14,549 nucleotides of DNA from JBOGUF01 sp050696075 (GCA_050696075.1 JBOGUF010000022.1:1-14549), one strand, 5' to 3'; shown: positions 1-8,497, numbered from the stretch's first letter. Notes: a model not told the origin generated them from the letters alone. Translations and numbers: made by a program.

Positions 1-421
1 CATCCTCGTAGTAGATGGCGTCCCCCCGCTCGAGGACAACGTCGGCGCCGGGCTCGACGAGGTCCTCGACCGGTTCAGCCGCGCCGGACGCCGCCCCGCG
101 GACGACGTGCGCGGTGCCGGCGATGAGGGTCCAGCCGAAGCTGCCGGATTCAACGCCAAGCACCGTCGTCCCTGGGTGACCGTGGGGGAAGATCTCGGCG
201 CCGGGCTGGAAGATGAAGCGGGCGAGGTAGACCGTCTGTCCCGGCGCCACGGCCGAGGGAGCAGCGGCGAAAATCTCCGCGGTCACACCCGGCGCGAGCT
301 CGATGACCGCGATCGGGGCGCCGGCCTCGGGGTTGCCCTCCTGGGCGCCAATCCGGCCGGTCGGCGAGCCGACGACAATGAATCCGACGAGGACGAGGAC
401 GAGGATCGATGCCCGTCGCAT
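1..421 (-). CDS. Exported cupin-domain protein (C-terminus cut by window edge)
   Basis: The reverse strand from the ATG at 421 reads open to the window edge, giving 140 complete codons. Residues 1-26 form a signal peptide: MRR, a hydrophobic run ILVLVLVGFIVVG, and a likely cleavage near IGA/QE. A single-domain cupin follows. Motif 1 is visible at about residues 73-93 (PHGHPG with H80 and H82, then E91 and G93), and the start of motif 2 at about 128-140 (VLERGDAIYYEDG). These residues would form the metal-binding beta-barrel site. A strong ribosome-binding site (GGAGAAGGG) lies about 7 bases upstream of the ATG. The protein is probably secreted; its substrate cannot be told. It lies 104 bp downstream of the DinB-like gene on the same strand. 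The cupin fold is well supported; the function is open. Confidence 0.8.
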   Translation of the reverse strand, partial: MRRASILVLVLVGFIVVGSPTGRIGAQEGNPEAGAPIAVIELAPGVTAEIFAAAPSAVAPGQTVYLARFIFQPGAEIFPHGHPGTTVLGVESGSFGWTLIAGTAHVVRGAASGAAEPVEDLVEPGADVVLERGDAIYYED

Positions 422-525
422 GGATACACCCTTCTCCGGCGCATTGCCGGACTACCGCACGAACTCCAACTTGCTTGCGGCGAGCACTCGGTCGTGGCCA
501 TGCTGGCGCATACCCCCGTCGCCGC

Positions 526-1122
526 TCATCCGACAATGTGCCTCTTTGGGCCGCTCTGCTCGTCGAGGAAGAGGAGGAAGTCGAGCCAGCCGGGCGAGTG
601 GCCGAACCGGGTCAACTGCGCGGCCACCTCGCCGCGGTGCTGCGTGGCGTGGTTGGCCTGGTGGAGCAATTGTTGCCAAAGCGGGTACGCCCAGGTCTCG
701 CCCTGGAAGTTGACGTAGGCGACGACCCGACCGAGGTCGGCCTCCGTCAGGTCCGCGACGAAGGTCCGCGTCTCCGCCTCGACCGCCGTCCAGCGGGCGC
801 CGAGCGTGGCGACGTCGGGGAACGCGGCCGGGTCCCACAGCGCGGTCGGCGACCTGCCCCGCCACCGCTCGAGGTACAGCCACTCGGCTACCGCGACGTG
901 GACGAGGGTGTCCCGGACCGACCCGTATCCCCCGCCGTCGGCGGCGACTAGCTGGCCGGAACTGAGGTCGGCCGCCGCGTCGAGTAGGCGGGCATTGGCC
1001 CAGGCGCCGTAGGCGTAGAGGGTGCGGATGGCGGCGGCAAGCATGAGCATCTCCTGCGGACGATCTATCAGACTTGGCCCAATGGTGACCTGGCCGGCGG
1101 CGGCGATCCGCTGAGTTACCAT
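526..1122 (-). CDS. DinB-like metal-binding protein
   Basis: This 198-residue protein belongs to the DinB/YfiT four-helix-bundle superfamily, whose members bind a metal with three histidines and often act as thiol-dependent transferases. The N-terminal helix has the family look (TLYAYGAWANARLLDAA, about 35-50). The expected triad is present: H75 in LVHVAVAEW, then H158 and H162 in NHATQHRGEV. The start is ambiguous. ATG 1122 has AGGAG seven bases upstream. ATG 1044 has GGAG six bases upstream, and its product would begin directly at the first family helix. The 1122 start adds 26 residues of no known domain. The gene lies 69 bp downstream of the Cys-rich gene. The specific substrate is unknown; DNA repair should not be assumed from the family name. 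Confidence 0.85.
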   Translation of the reverse strand: MVTQRIAAAGQVTIGPSLIDRPQEMLMLAAAIRTLYAYGAWANARLLDAAADLSSGQLVAADGGGYGSVRDTLVHVAVAEWLYLERWRGRSPTALWDPAAFPDVATLGARWTAVEAETRTFVADLTEADLGRVVAYVNFQGETWAYPLWQQLLHQANHATQHRGEVAAQLTRFGHSPGWLDFLLFLDEQSGPKRHIVG

Positions 1123-1154
1123 CGACAGTCTCCTGTTGCGTGCTCGATGTCGTT

Positions 1155-1171
1155 CGGCCGCTACTCGGCCG
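1155..1171. terminator. Possible terminator hairpin after the Cys-rich gene
   Basis: CGGCCG at 1155-1160 and again at 1166-1171 can form a perfect 6-bp stem with a 5-base loop, 20 bases past the stop codon of the Cys-rich gene. There is no T tract on either strand, so intrinsic termination is uncertain. It could also be a chance GC-rich palindrome. Confidence 0.3.
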
Positions 1172-1191
1172 TCGCCGGTGACCGCCGCGCG

Positions 1192-2763
1192 CTAAGGGCA
1201 AACAGCAGGGAATTGGGTGATATCGCACGTGCCCCCCGAGCAGCAGAGGTACCTGGCGGTCTGGGTAAAGCACGGCTCGCCGGGGAGGGCGCAACAGGCG
1301 CCGCAAGTCACGGCGGGGTTGAATCCCAAACCGATGCCGAACTGCTCGCCGAGGCTCGCGCAGCGCTCGGTCATCCTGGGGATTGTTGAGATGCACGCGA
1401 AGCCGAAGCCGTTCGGGCTGTTCGCGTCCGGGACCACCTCGCACGCTTCGCATAATGGCGGACGATCATCGTAGCAGCAGGTTCCGCAGCGTCTCAGCCC
1501 AGGCGGGCAGGCATCCTGCTCGACACACGTTCCGCCCTGACAGGTCCCGGCCTCGCCACATGGGAGACCCTCGTTGATCGACTCGCACGTCCCGGTAGCG
1601 GCGTTGCAGCTGGTGCATTCCGGCTCTTCGCACCCCCCGGCCACGCAGGCGCCACCCTGGCAAACGGCGCACTCGCCCCGGCAGACGGTGAAGTCGGGCC
1701 GCGACTCGCAGGCTTTCGACGCAGGATTGCAGACCTGGCAGGCAGGGTCGGAGCAGACCGACGAGTCCGCCACGCAGGCGCCTGCCCGACAGACACCGCA
1801 GTCGAGGCCGCACAGGAGACCCTCAAAGCGCGCCCAATCACAGGTCAGCGATTCGTCGTCGCAGAGTTCGCACTCGGGATCGCACCGCGATTCGTCCGGC
1901 ACGCACGTCCCGTTCTCGCAGACGCCGCACTCGCCGCAGTCGTTCTCGCGGCAGGCGCCGCCCCGACAGATCCCGCACTCGCCGCAGGTCGAGCCATCCG
2001 CGGCTTGGACACACGTGAAGTTCCGGCCGGACTGGATGCAGAGCGCGCAGTCGTCGCCGCACGGGTCGTCGTCCGGCAGGTGGCACTCGCCGTTCTCGCA
2101 GACGCCGCACTCGCCGCAGCCCTCGGCGACGCACTCGAATCCTTGACAGACGCCGCACGCGCCGCACGCGCCGCCCTCGTTGTTGGAAACGCAGGCTCCG
2201 GCCTGGCAGCGACCGCAGTCGCCGCGGCAAGCGGTCTCGTCGGCTAGGAGGACGCAGAGGCCGGTGGCCGCGTCGCAGACCTGGCAGTCCGGGTCGGCGC
2301 AGCTCTGCCCGTCTCCTCGGCACACACCACCCTGGCAGAGGCCGCAGTCGCCGCACTCCTCGCCCTCGCGCCCCGGCAAACAGGCTCCGCCCTGGCACGT
2401 CATGCATCCGGAACTCCCGCATGCCTGGCCCTCGGCGATCGGGATGCACATCAGCGAGTCGGCGTCGCAGAAATCGCACGCAAAACAACTCGCATGGTCA
2501 GGGACGCACTGACCGCCCAGGCACCGGCCGCACTCCCCGCCGCACCGGGCGAGGTCGCGCCGCCCATTGCAGATGCCAGGCCGGTTGCGGGACCGGCGCG
2601 GCGGCCGAGGCGGGCGAGGGCGACGGGGCCGCCGCTGTGCATCCCCTGCGGATGGGACTAGGAGCGCCAGTAGGCCGCCGCCAGCGGCGGCCAGGGTCTT
2701 GAGCGCCCCGCGGCGGGAGATGGCGAGGGAACGCGTTAAGTCGTCGAAGCGGTGGTCATTCAT
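1192..2763 (-). CDS. Tat-exported cysteine-rich repeat protein
   Basis: This 523-residue protein starts with a twin-arginine signal: MNDHRFDDLTRSL, then SRRGALK (R17-R18), a hydrophobic run AAAGGGLLALLV and a likely cleavage near GDAQ (about 42). Residues 44-61 are an Arg/Pro linker. From about 65 to 420 it is built of short cysteine modules. I count about eleven of type A (CGxCGxCxxGxC) and six of type B (DPxCQVCNxAxxxC) in a partly alternating order. A different Cys-rich domain fills the last 100 residues (CGTCCYD, CGACC, YLCCSGGTCD). Tat export suggests it folds, possibly with bound metal, before export. No catalytic motif is seen and the function is unknown. The start is ATG 2763; an in-frame GTG at 2766 is an alternative, with GGAG 9 or 6 bases upstream respectively. 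The LuxR regulator lies upstream. Confidence 0.88.
   Translation of the reverse strand: MNDHRFDDLTRSLAISRRGALKTLAAAGGGLLALLVPSAGDAQRRPRRPRPPRPPRRSRNRPGICNGRRDLARCGGECGRCLGGQCVPDHASCFACDFCDADSLMCIPIAEGQACGSSGCMTCQGGACLPGREGEECGDCGLCQGGVCRGDGQSCADPDCQVCDAATGLCVLLADETACRGDCGRCQAGACVSNNEGGACGACGVCQGFECVAEGCGECGVCENGECHLPDDDPCGDDCALCIQSGRNFTCVQAADGSTCGECGICRGGACRENDCGECGVCENGTCVPDESRCDPECELCDDESLTCDWARFEGLLCGLDCGVCRAGACVADSSVCSDPACQVCNPASKACESRPDFTVCRGECAVCQGGACVAGGCEEPECTSCNAATGTCESINEGLPCGEAGTCQGGTCVEQDACPPGLRRCGTCCYDDRPPLCEACEVVPDANSPNGFGFACISTIPRMTERCASLGEQFGIGLGFNPAVTCGACCALPGEPCFTQTARYLCCSGGTCDITQFPAVCP
1910..2119 (-). repeat. Internal 30-bp direct repeat within the Cys-rich gene
   Basis: The same 30 bases occur at 1910-1939 and 2090-2119, exactly 180 bp apart, which is 60 codons. 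Each copy encodes the CGECGVCENG core of a type-A module, so the reading frame is kept. This points to growth of the gene by duplication of a roughly 60-residue unit, or to homogenisation between modules. Confidence 0.75.
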
Positions 2764-2894
2764 CACAATTCGCTCCAGACGAAATCCGCCAGACGCGCGT
2801 GTCCTCGCGAATCGCCCGCGATGACGTCGCGTGCGAGCGGATTGGCCGCGATCATCCTGCGCGGGACGCCGACGCTATTCATCGGAGGAAGTGC

Positions 2895-5513
2895 CTACTT
2901 TGGCGAGGGGGGCGTCCCATTTTGGCCGATGAGACCGAGTCGCACGGCCTCGTGAGCGGCCTCTGTGCGCGACTCGACGCCGAGCTTGGCGAGGATCGCC
3001 GTGACGTGGTGGGCGACGGTGCGCGGCGAGAGGTAGAGCCGCGCGGCGATGTCGGCGTTGCGCCGACCCTGGGCAATGAGCGTGAGGATCTCCGCCTCGC
3101 GTGAGGTGAGCTGAGCAGGATGTGCCCGCGTTGCCGGGCGCGGCCCGCGCGGGATGCCCCGCGCGCCCAGCTCGCGCAGACGCCGGGCGACAATCGCCGC
3201 CGCTGGCTCGGCTCCCAGGCCCGTCAACTCCGCGTGCGCGCTTCGCATCGCGGCTTGGTCGTCGCTCTCCACAAGCGCCAGCGCGGCCTCATATGGACAG
3301 CCCAACGCCCGCCAGCGGGCGGCCGCGCCGGACCAGTCGCCCGCGATCTGGAGCGCGAACGGCTCGATTGTTCCCGGCGGGGCGGTGTCGAGTGCCCCAA
3401 CGCGCCAGAGCCACGCGGCCAATTCGCCGAGCAGCCATGGATGCTGATGCCGCACAACGAGGTCGAGCGTCTCCCGCGCTTCGGCCAGAACCCGATCACG
3501 GTCGCCAGCCTGCCAGGCCGCCTCCGCACGGGCAGCGCGGACCGGAGCCAGGCGCTGCAGCTCACCGGTTTGCTCGGCCAGCGCGAGCGCTTCGTCGAGG
3601 ATCGCCGTCGCTTGGGGGTCGCCCCGGCGCACCGATATGCGGCCCAGCGCGACGAGGGCGATGATGCGGCTGACGGATGAGACGCGGGGCTGGCGAATGA
3701 CCGCGCTCGCCCGTTCGCTCGCCTCGACCCAGCGTCCCTGGTAGAAGAGCGAGAGCGCGTGCCAGGCAAGCATGTACAGGCGCTGGTGCTCCAGGTCGTG
3801 GTCGACGCAGTAGGTGATCCCCTCCGTCAGGTAGTCATCGGCGACGGCAAACCGATACGCCGCGGCATGACTTACCCCCAGGTTGGAGTATGCGCGGGCG
3901 GCGTGCTCTTCGAAGCCGGCCTCACGCGCCAGGCGCAAGCTTCGTTCCAACTGCACTGGTCCCTGCTCGTCGCCGCTCACCATTCGCGCCATGCCGACGT
4001 TGTTGAGGGCATGGACCAGCGTCTCGGTCTCGGCGAGAGACTCAGCCAGGGCGATGGCCCGCTCGCCCCAGGCAACTGCCTCATCCCCGTCCCACGCCGC
4101 CAGGCGAAGCGCGGCGTGGTGGCTGTAGGCCATCGCGAGTTGAGGTCCGGGCGGCAGCGTATCGAGCAGTGCGATCGCGCTCCGCGCCGTTTGGTTCGCT
4201 TCGTCGCTCCGTCCGGCGAACCAGAGCATGCGCGACAACCGTCTCTGGCTGTCGCCTTCGTTCAGCCGGTTGCCGACCTGTCGCCAGACATCCAGCGCGG
4301 CCCGGCAGGCCTCGATCGCTGCGGCCATCTGGTCCGTGAGGTAGCACTCGTGGGCACGGGCCAGCAACAACGCGCCGCGCCGTTCGGGAGGGAGTGCCTC
4401 GGCAAACCGCAGCGCCCGTCCGTACTGCGCCGCCGCCTCCCGGTGTGCCCCCAGCGCGGCCGCGCGCTCGGCCGCCGCCGGCGCGAAGGCGAGGACCGCC
4501 TCCCGATCGTTCGCCTCCTCCGCGTGATGGGCCAGCCGGGCCGGATCGGGCGACGTATCGAGCCGCAGGGCCGCCAGCGACCGTGCGTGCAATTCCTGGC
4601 GGCGCGGCTGCGCGATCGCGTCGTGCACCGCCTCCCGCGCCAGCTCGTGCCGGAAGGCGAGGGCCTGACCCTCCGCGCGCAAGACGCCGCCCGCGAGGCA
4701 CTCTTCGACCCCGGTGGCTGCTTCGTCGACGACCCGCGCCAGCAGCCGGGGTTCGATCGGGGAGCCGATCACGGCGGCGGCGTCCAGGGTCGTCCGGCCC
4801 GCCGCGGAGAGGCGCGCGACGCGCGCCAGCACCGCATCGCGCACCGTCGGCGGAATGCCGGGCGCGCTCGCGGTCAGGATCTCGGTCACGAAGAAGGCGT
4901 TGCCGTTGGTCTGTCGATGAAGGACAACCGGGTCGAGGTCGCTGCCGGCGGCGAGGGCGCGGACGGCGTCCACCGAGAGCGGCGCCAGCGTCAACCGGCG
5001 GACCGACTCGGCGGTGGCGAGGTCCCCCATGACCAAGCGCAGCGGGTGCCCCGGCCCAACCTCGTCGTCGCGATAGGTGACGAGCAGCAGCGCCCGGATC
5101 GAGGCGAGGCGTCGCCCCAGGTAGCGCAGCAGGTCGAGCGTCGCCGCGTCCGCCCAATGGGCGTCTTCGATCACGACGAGCGCCGGGCGGGGGCTCCCGC
5201 CCAGCTCGGCAAGGAACGCGCCGAAGATCCGGCTGCGCGGCCCGGCCGTCCGCGCCAGGTGATCGAGCTCGCCTCCGACGGCCGCAGCAATATCGAGCAG
5301 CGGCCCGAGCGGACTCGGCGTCGAGAGGGGATCGCACGCTCCGGCCAGCACCCGCGCCGTCGGCCCCGCGTCGTGACAGAACCGCCGGGCCAACGCCGTC
5401 TTGCCGACGCCCGCCTCCCCGCCGAGGAAGACGAGCCGTCCCTGCCCGCCCGCTGCCAGCCGCAGGAGACTGCCAAGCTCGGTGAGATAGGATGTGCGCT
5501 CCAGCAGCTCCAT
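2895..5513 (-). CDS. LAL-type LuxR transcriptional regulator with ATPase domain (MalT-like)
   Basis: This 872-residue protein is a large ATP-binding LuxR regulator. The N-terminal STAND/AAA-type NTPase has Walker A GGEAGVGKT at 31-39 and Walker B ALVVIEDAHWAD at 111-122, followed by LLLVTYRDDE near 145. The middle, about 330-780, is helical and alanine-rich and reads like TPR repeats (for example AYSHHAALRLAAWDGDEAVAWGERA). The C-terminus is a LuxR/GerE helix-turn-helix at about 802-862 (LTSREAEIL, NADIAARLYLSPRTVAHHV). In the family, ATP and an inducer drive assembly and DNA binding; the inducer here is unknown. The ATG at 5513 is preceded by AAGGG nine bases upstream, and the product begins right at the domain edge (MELLERTSYL). 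The Cys-rich gene lies 131 bp downstream and could be a target, but nothing here proves it. Confidence 0.93.
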   Translation of the reverse strand: MELLERTSYLTELGSLLRLAAGGQGRLVFLGGEAGVGKTALARRFCHDAGPTARVLAGACDPLSTPSPLGPLLDIAAAVGGELDHLARTAGPRSRIFGAFLAELGGSPRPALVVIEDAHWADAATLDLLRYLGRRLASIRALLLVTYRDDEVGPGHPLRLVMGDLATAESVRRLTLAPLSVDAVRALAAGSDLDPVVLHRQTNGNAFFVTEILTASAPGIPPTVRDAVLARVARLSAAGRTTLDAAAVIGSPIEPRLLARVVDEAATGVEECLAGGVLRAEGQALAFRHELAREAVHDAIAQPRRQELHARSLAALRLDTSPDPARLAHHAEEANDREAVLAFAPAAAERAAALGAHREAAAQYGRALRFAEALPPERRGALLLARAHECYLTDQMAAAIEACRAALDVWRQVGNRLNEGDSQRRLSRMLWFAGRSDEANQTARSAIALLDTLPPGPQLAMAYSHHAALRLAAWDGDEAVAWGERAIALAESLAETETLVHALNNVGMARMVSGDEQGPVQLERSLRLAREAGFEEHAARAYSNLGVSHAAAYRFAVADDYLTEGITYCVDHDLEHQRLYMLAWHALSLFYQGRWVEASERASAVIRQPRVSSVSRIIALVALGRISVRRGDPQATAILDEALALAEQTGELQRLAPVRAARAEAAWQAGDRDRVLAEARETLDLVVRHQHPWLLGELAAWLWRVGALDTAPPGTIEPFALQIAGDWSGAAARWRALGCPYEAALALVESDDQAAMRSAHAELTGLGAEPAAAIVARRLRELGARGIPRGPRPATRAHPAQLTSREAEILTLIAQGRRNADIAARLYLSPRTVAHHVTAILAKLGVESRTEAAHEAVRLGLIGQNGTPPSPK

Positions 5514-5674
5514 GGCAGGCGACCCTTGCCGCGAATGGAAGCGCGACTCGACGCGTTCGGCTTCTTAATCGCCTCACCCTCGGGAACCCTATGACAACAG
5601 TACACCAGCCAGGCGAAGGCGGCGCCCTCAGCATGACCGGGGAAGCACTTCGGATTGCGGTTTGCCAACACGCC

Positions 5675-6536
5675 TTAGGCGCGCAGGTGCGTTCGAAAGA
5701 AATGGAGCGCGCGCTGCCCGACATCAGCCCAGGCGTCGTCGACCGTGATCCCGAGTTCCGGCGCGGCCAGCATATGGTCGGCTCCTGGCAGCCGGACGAT
5801 CGACGCGTCGGCCCCGACCCCGATCAGCGCGTCGTAGAGCAGTTGCGCCTGTTCCATCGGCACCACGTTGTCGGCCTCGCCGTGGATGATCAGGAACGGC
5901 GGCGCGTCCGTCCGCATGCGTGATTGGATTCGCCAGCCGCACTAGCTCCAATCGCTCCTCCAGCGGCCCGCCGACCAGCTTCGACGTCGCCCGGCGCGGC
6001 TCTTCGTGCGGCCACCCGTCCGGAATCGCCAGAAAATCGCTCGGCGGCGACACCGGCGCCACCGCCTGCACCCGGCTCGAATACCCCGGCGAGCCACTGT
6101 CCCCCTCAAGCTCCGGCAGATCGCCGCTCGTGCCGAGCAGTGCTGAGAGATGACCGCCGGCCGAATGTCCCCAGACGCCGATCCGGTCGGCATCGACCCC
6201 AAGCTCCGCTGCGTTCGCCCGAACCCAGCGGATTGCCGCCTTCGCGTCGTGGATTTGGGCCGGGAAGATCGCCTGGCCGCTCAGCCGATAGTTGATGCTC
6301 ACGGCGAAGAAGCCATCTTGGACCAGGAGAGGACCAAGCGAATCCGCGAGATCAACCCGTTTGTCGCCGCCCTCCCAGCCGCCGCCGTGGATCCAGACGA
6401 CGGCAGGTATCGGCGTCGCCGGCATCGGATCGGGCCGCAGGTAATCGAGCAACAGCGGCTCGCCGTCTGCCTCTCCATATTGCACGTCGTAAACAATGGT
6501 CATCCCAAGCGGAACCTCTGTGGCCGGCATCTCCAT
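5675..6536 (-). pseudogene. Alpha/beta hydrolase (esterase/lipase-like), frameshifted
   Basis: Two reading frames together make one serine hydrolase of the Aes/BD-FAE type. The first, from ATG 6536, carries the oxyanion motif HGGGW at 50-54 and the nucleophile elbow GHSAGG at 123-128 (Ser125). It holds family similarity as far as LANPITHAD (about 209), then runs on as unrelated Arg-rich sequence to a stop at 5724. The second frame, 5675 to about 5917, carries DAPPFLIIHGEADNVVP with the catalytic Asp and GADHM with the catalytic His. The break lies at a tandem GGACGGAC (5906-5913). Removing one GGAC, or one G, restores a continuous protein of about 286 residues. A GGAGG site sits before the ATG. 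The gene is either a recent pseudogene or carries a sequencing error; without correction the product lacks Asp and His. Confidence 0.85.
5906..5913 (-). other. Frameshift site: tandem GGAC duplication
   Basis: On the minus strand the bases GGAC occur twice in tandem exactly where the hydrolase similarity changes frame. A single copy would read THADAPPF, and loss of one G would read THADDAPPF. Both fit the family. No slippery heptamer or downstream stem typical of programmed frameshifting was seen. Confidence 0.7.
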
Positions 6537-6582
6537 CCATCCCCTCCGTTACCTCGCCACGCCATATGCATTAAGTGCCGGC

Positions 6583-6611
6583 ATCATAGGCATGCCTGTG
6601 CAAATCCTCAA
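6583..6611 (-). promoter_or_regulatory. Candidate sigma-70-type promoter of the hydrolase gene
   Basis: On the minus strand, TTGAGG (6606-6611) and TATGAT (6583-6588) are separated by 17 bases, close to the housekeeping consensus. This places the transcript start about 40 bases before the ATG at 6536. The spacer and the edge of the -10 box contain the perfect palindrome AGGCATGCCT (6588-6597), a possible operator. Confidence 0.55.
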
Positions 6612-6730
6612 GCGCTCCGCCCGGACCGCCCAATGTGCCACGCGCTGGTGGCAGCACGCGGGCATGTGTGAACAAGCCCGTCATGCTGATCATCTGGTAG
6701 CATCCCGGCGCGCGGTCATCAGCTCATGCA

Positions 6731-8497
6731 TCACGGCGGTCCGGGAACGCCTTGCTTGCGAAGGAGGTAGAGCAAGGCTGGCTCCTGCTGCAACCATGCG
6801 GAGTATTCCACCTGCTCCACGACATCGTACCCGTCCAGCGGCGCACTGGAGACGACGTAGGTGGAATCGGTCGCGGGACCGAAGAGATTGGTCCACCATG
6901 GTCCGCCGCGCGTCTGTTGCCCGATGCCGTGTTCTTGCGAGTACTCCCAGAGATAATAGCCGTCCCAGGCCGCGCCCGCATCCAGTTTCGTGTTGGCGAT
7001 CCCGCGCGCGTTGGCCTCCCGCGCCAGGTCCCACGTCGCCTCCTGGAAGACGAGATGATCACGCGTGCCGGCCACGGCGACGACGGCGAACGCCGCCACG
7101 ACCAGCCAGGCGACCGGCTGCACGAGCCGCGCGTCGCGCACCGCCCACAGCAGCAAACCGATGGCGATCGGCAGCAGCGGCAGCAGGTAGCGATCGACCG
7201 AAATGATCCAGTTGCGGAAGTGGTACGACGGCACCAGGACGCCGACGACCTGCCACAGACCGATCATTAGCAGCAGCTCGGCTCCCCCGCGGTCCGGCCC
7301 GCGAGTTCGCACCAGCCACCGACCCAGCGCCACGGCAAAGACGACGGAGGCGACGGCACAGACGCCGGTGAGCCAGTCCGCGACGATCGGCTCGATCAGC
7401 CGCGGCCGACCTCCTTGCAGATCGGTCGGCCCCAGCCCGTTCACGCCGACGAATTGCCCGATGTAGGGCATCTTTCGCCCCTCGGCGGCAAAAATCGTCA
7501 GACCGCGGACGACGAGGATCAGCCAACCGACAAGGAACACCCAGCCGAGCGGCGACCGGAGGCGCAGCCATTGGTTGCCACCGATCAGGACCCCGGCCGC
7601 GACGGGTAGGACAAAGAGGCCGACGTACATCGCCTCGATAAAGGTGAGGCGCTGGAAGAGCAACCAGCTTTCGCCCCACCCCGCTTCCACGACCCGCTGC
7701 ACGAAGCTGCGCTGCTGGACCGGCACGCCATGCACGAAGAAGAGCCAGAGGTAGTAGAGCACCGCCGTCGCCGCCGGTATGGCGACGACGTCCAAGGCGC
7801 GCCCGGCGTCCTCGCGTCGCGGCCGCAACCGTCGGGTGACGACGAGGTAGAGGAGGACCGCGAAGGGGATCAGCGCCCCCTGTTGTCGCACCAGGAAGGT
7901 CAGGGCCGCAAACCCCGAACCGAGGATCGTCGCCTGCCGCCCCGCGCTGCCCGGTCGAAGTCCACGGACATACCAGTAGCTGGTAATGATGAGCAGCGCC
8001 GTAAAGTGCGGATCGCTCATGAAAGTGTAACTCAGCACCATGGTCAGGGGGTTGAAGAGATAGGCGGCGACGCCCAGCGCGCTCCGACTCCGGCTGATAT
8101 CGAGCTCGCGGCAGAGCGCGTAGAACGCGATGGCGCTGAGGAAGACGATCACCAGCGTCGAGAGGCGGAGCACCCAGAAGCTCGTCCCGAAGAACATGGC
8201 AAAGAGCGCCCCCCAGAAGACCTGGAAGAGGAGCGTCACCACCGAGAGGTCGAAAATCTCGATCCGGTGCTCTTGGATGAGGATTTCGACCGAGCGCGCG
8301 TAGACCCAATCGTCGCCGACGGCGACGGGCGCGCGCGTCGGCACAACGAGCGCCGTCAGCGCGTAGAGCGCCAGCACGGCGGCCACGATCGCGTGTCGCC
8401 GGAGGAGCGCGAAGGCGGCCGGCAGGGCGATCGCGGCCGGCAGCGAACTGAACCGTCCAAGCGGGCGCGCGGCGTTACGAGCGCGTTCACCATCCAT
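6731..8497 (-). CDS. GT-C membrane glycosyltransferase (family 39/ArnT-like)
   Basis: This 588-residue integral membrane protein has roughly ten or more hydrophobic helices between about 34 and 475, for example 34-53, 84-128, 195-220, 287-305, 317-331, 375-393, 408-424 and 437-475. A soluble tail of about 110 residues follows. The first outer loop has GDDWVYARSVE at 61-71, where the acidic pair matches the catalytic position of GT-C enzymes. YTFMSDPHF at 158-165 is the second conserved acidic loop, and SVDRYLLPLLP (433-443) is typical of the family. Such enzymes move a sugar or aminosugar from a polyprenyl-phosphate carrier to lipid, glycan or protein outside the membrane. The acceptor is unknown. 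ATG 8497 is the upstream-most sensible start, though its ribosome-binding site is weak. It is divergent from the rhamnose operon, which suggests a role in surface glycans. Confidence 0.85.
   Translation of the reverse strand: MDGERARNAARPLGRFSSLPAAIALPAAFALLRRHAIVAAVLALYALTALVVPTRAPVAVGDDWVYARSVEILIQEHRIEIFDLSVVTLLFQVFWGALFAMFFGTSFWVLRLSTLVIVFLSAIAFYALCRELDISRSRSALGVAAYLFNPLTMVLSYTFMSDPHFTALLIITSYWYVRGLRPGSAGRQATILGSGFAALTFLVRQQGALIPFAVLLYLVVTRRLRPRREDAGRALDVVAIPAATAVLYYLWLFFVHGVPVQQRSFVQRVVEAGWGESWLLFQRLTFIEAMYVGLFVLPVAAGVLIGGNQWLRLRSPLGWVFLVGWLILVVRGLTIFAAEGRKMPYIGQFVGVNGLGPTDLQGGRPRLIEPIVADWLTGVCAVASVVFAVALGRWLVRTRGPDRGGAELLLMIGLWQVVGVLVPSYHFRNWIISVDRYLLPLLPIAIGLLLWAVRDARLVQPVAWLVVAAFAVVAVAGTRDHLVFQEATWDLAREANARGIANTKLDAGAAWDGYYLWEYSQEHGIGQQTRGGPWWTNLFGPATDSTYVVSSAPLDGYDVVEQVEYSAWLQQEPALLYLLRKQGVPGPP

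Noticed and set aside
1..536. Overlapping short frames on both strands at the left end
   Set aside because: The minus frame from 421 has a signal peptide, cupin motifs and a strong ribosome-binding site; the others are Arg/Ser-rich shadows.
1200..2600. CRISPR-like array suggested by recurring GC-rich motifs
   Set aside because: The repeats lie in frame in a long coding sequence, vary in length and spacing, and encode cysteine modules.
3759..5594. A 611-codon open frame on the plus strand opposite the LuxR regulator
   Set aside because: It is the antisense of a gene with clear Walker and LuxR motifs. High GC gives long open shadow frames; its product is Arg/Gly/Pro-rich with no domain.
5906..5917. 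Programmed ribosomal frameshifting in the hydrolase
   Set aside because: No slippery heptamer, stop-codon context or clear stimulatory stem is visible, and this family does not use frameshifting.
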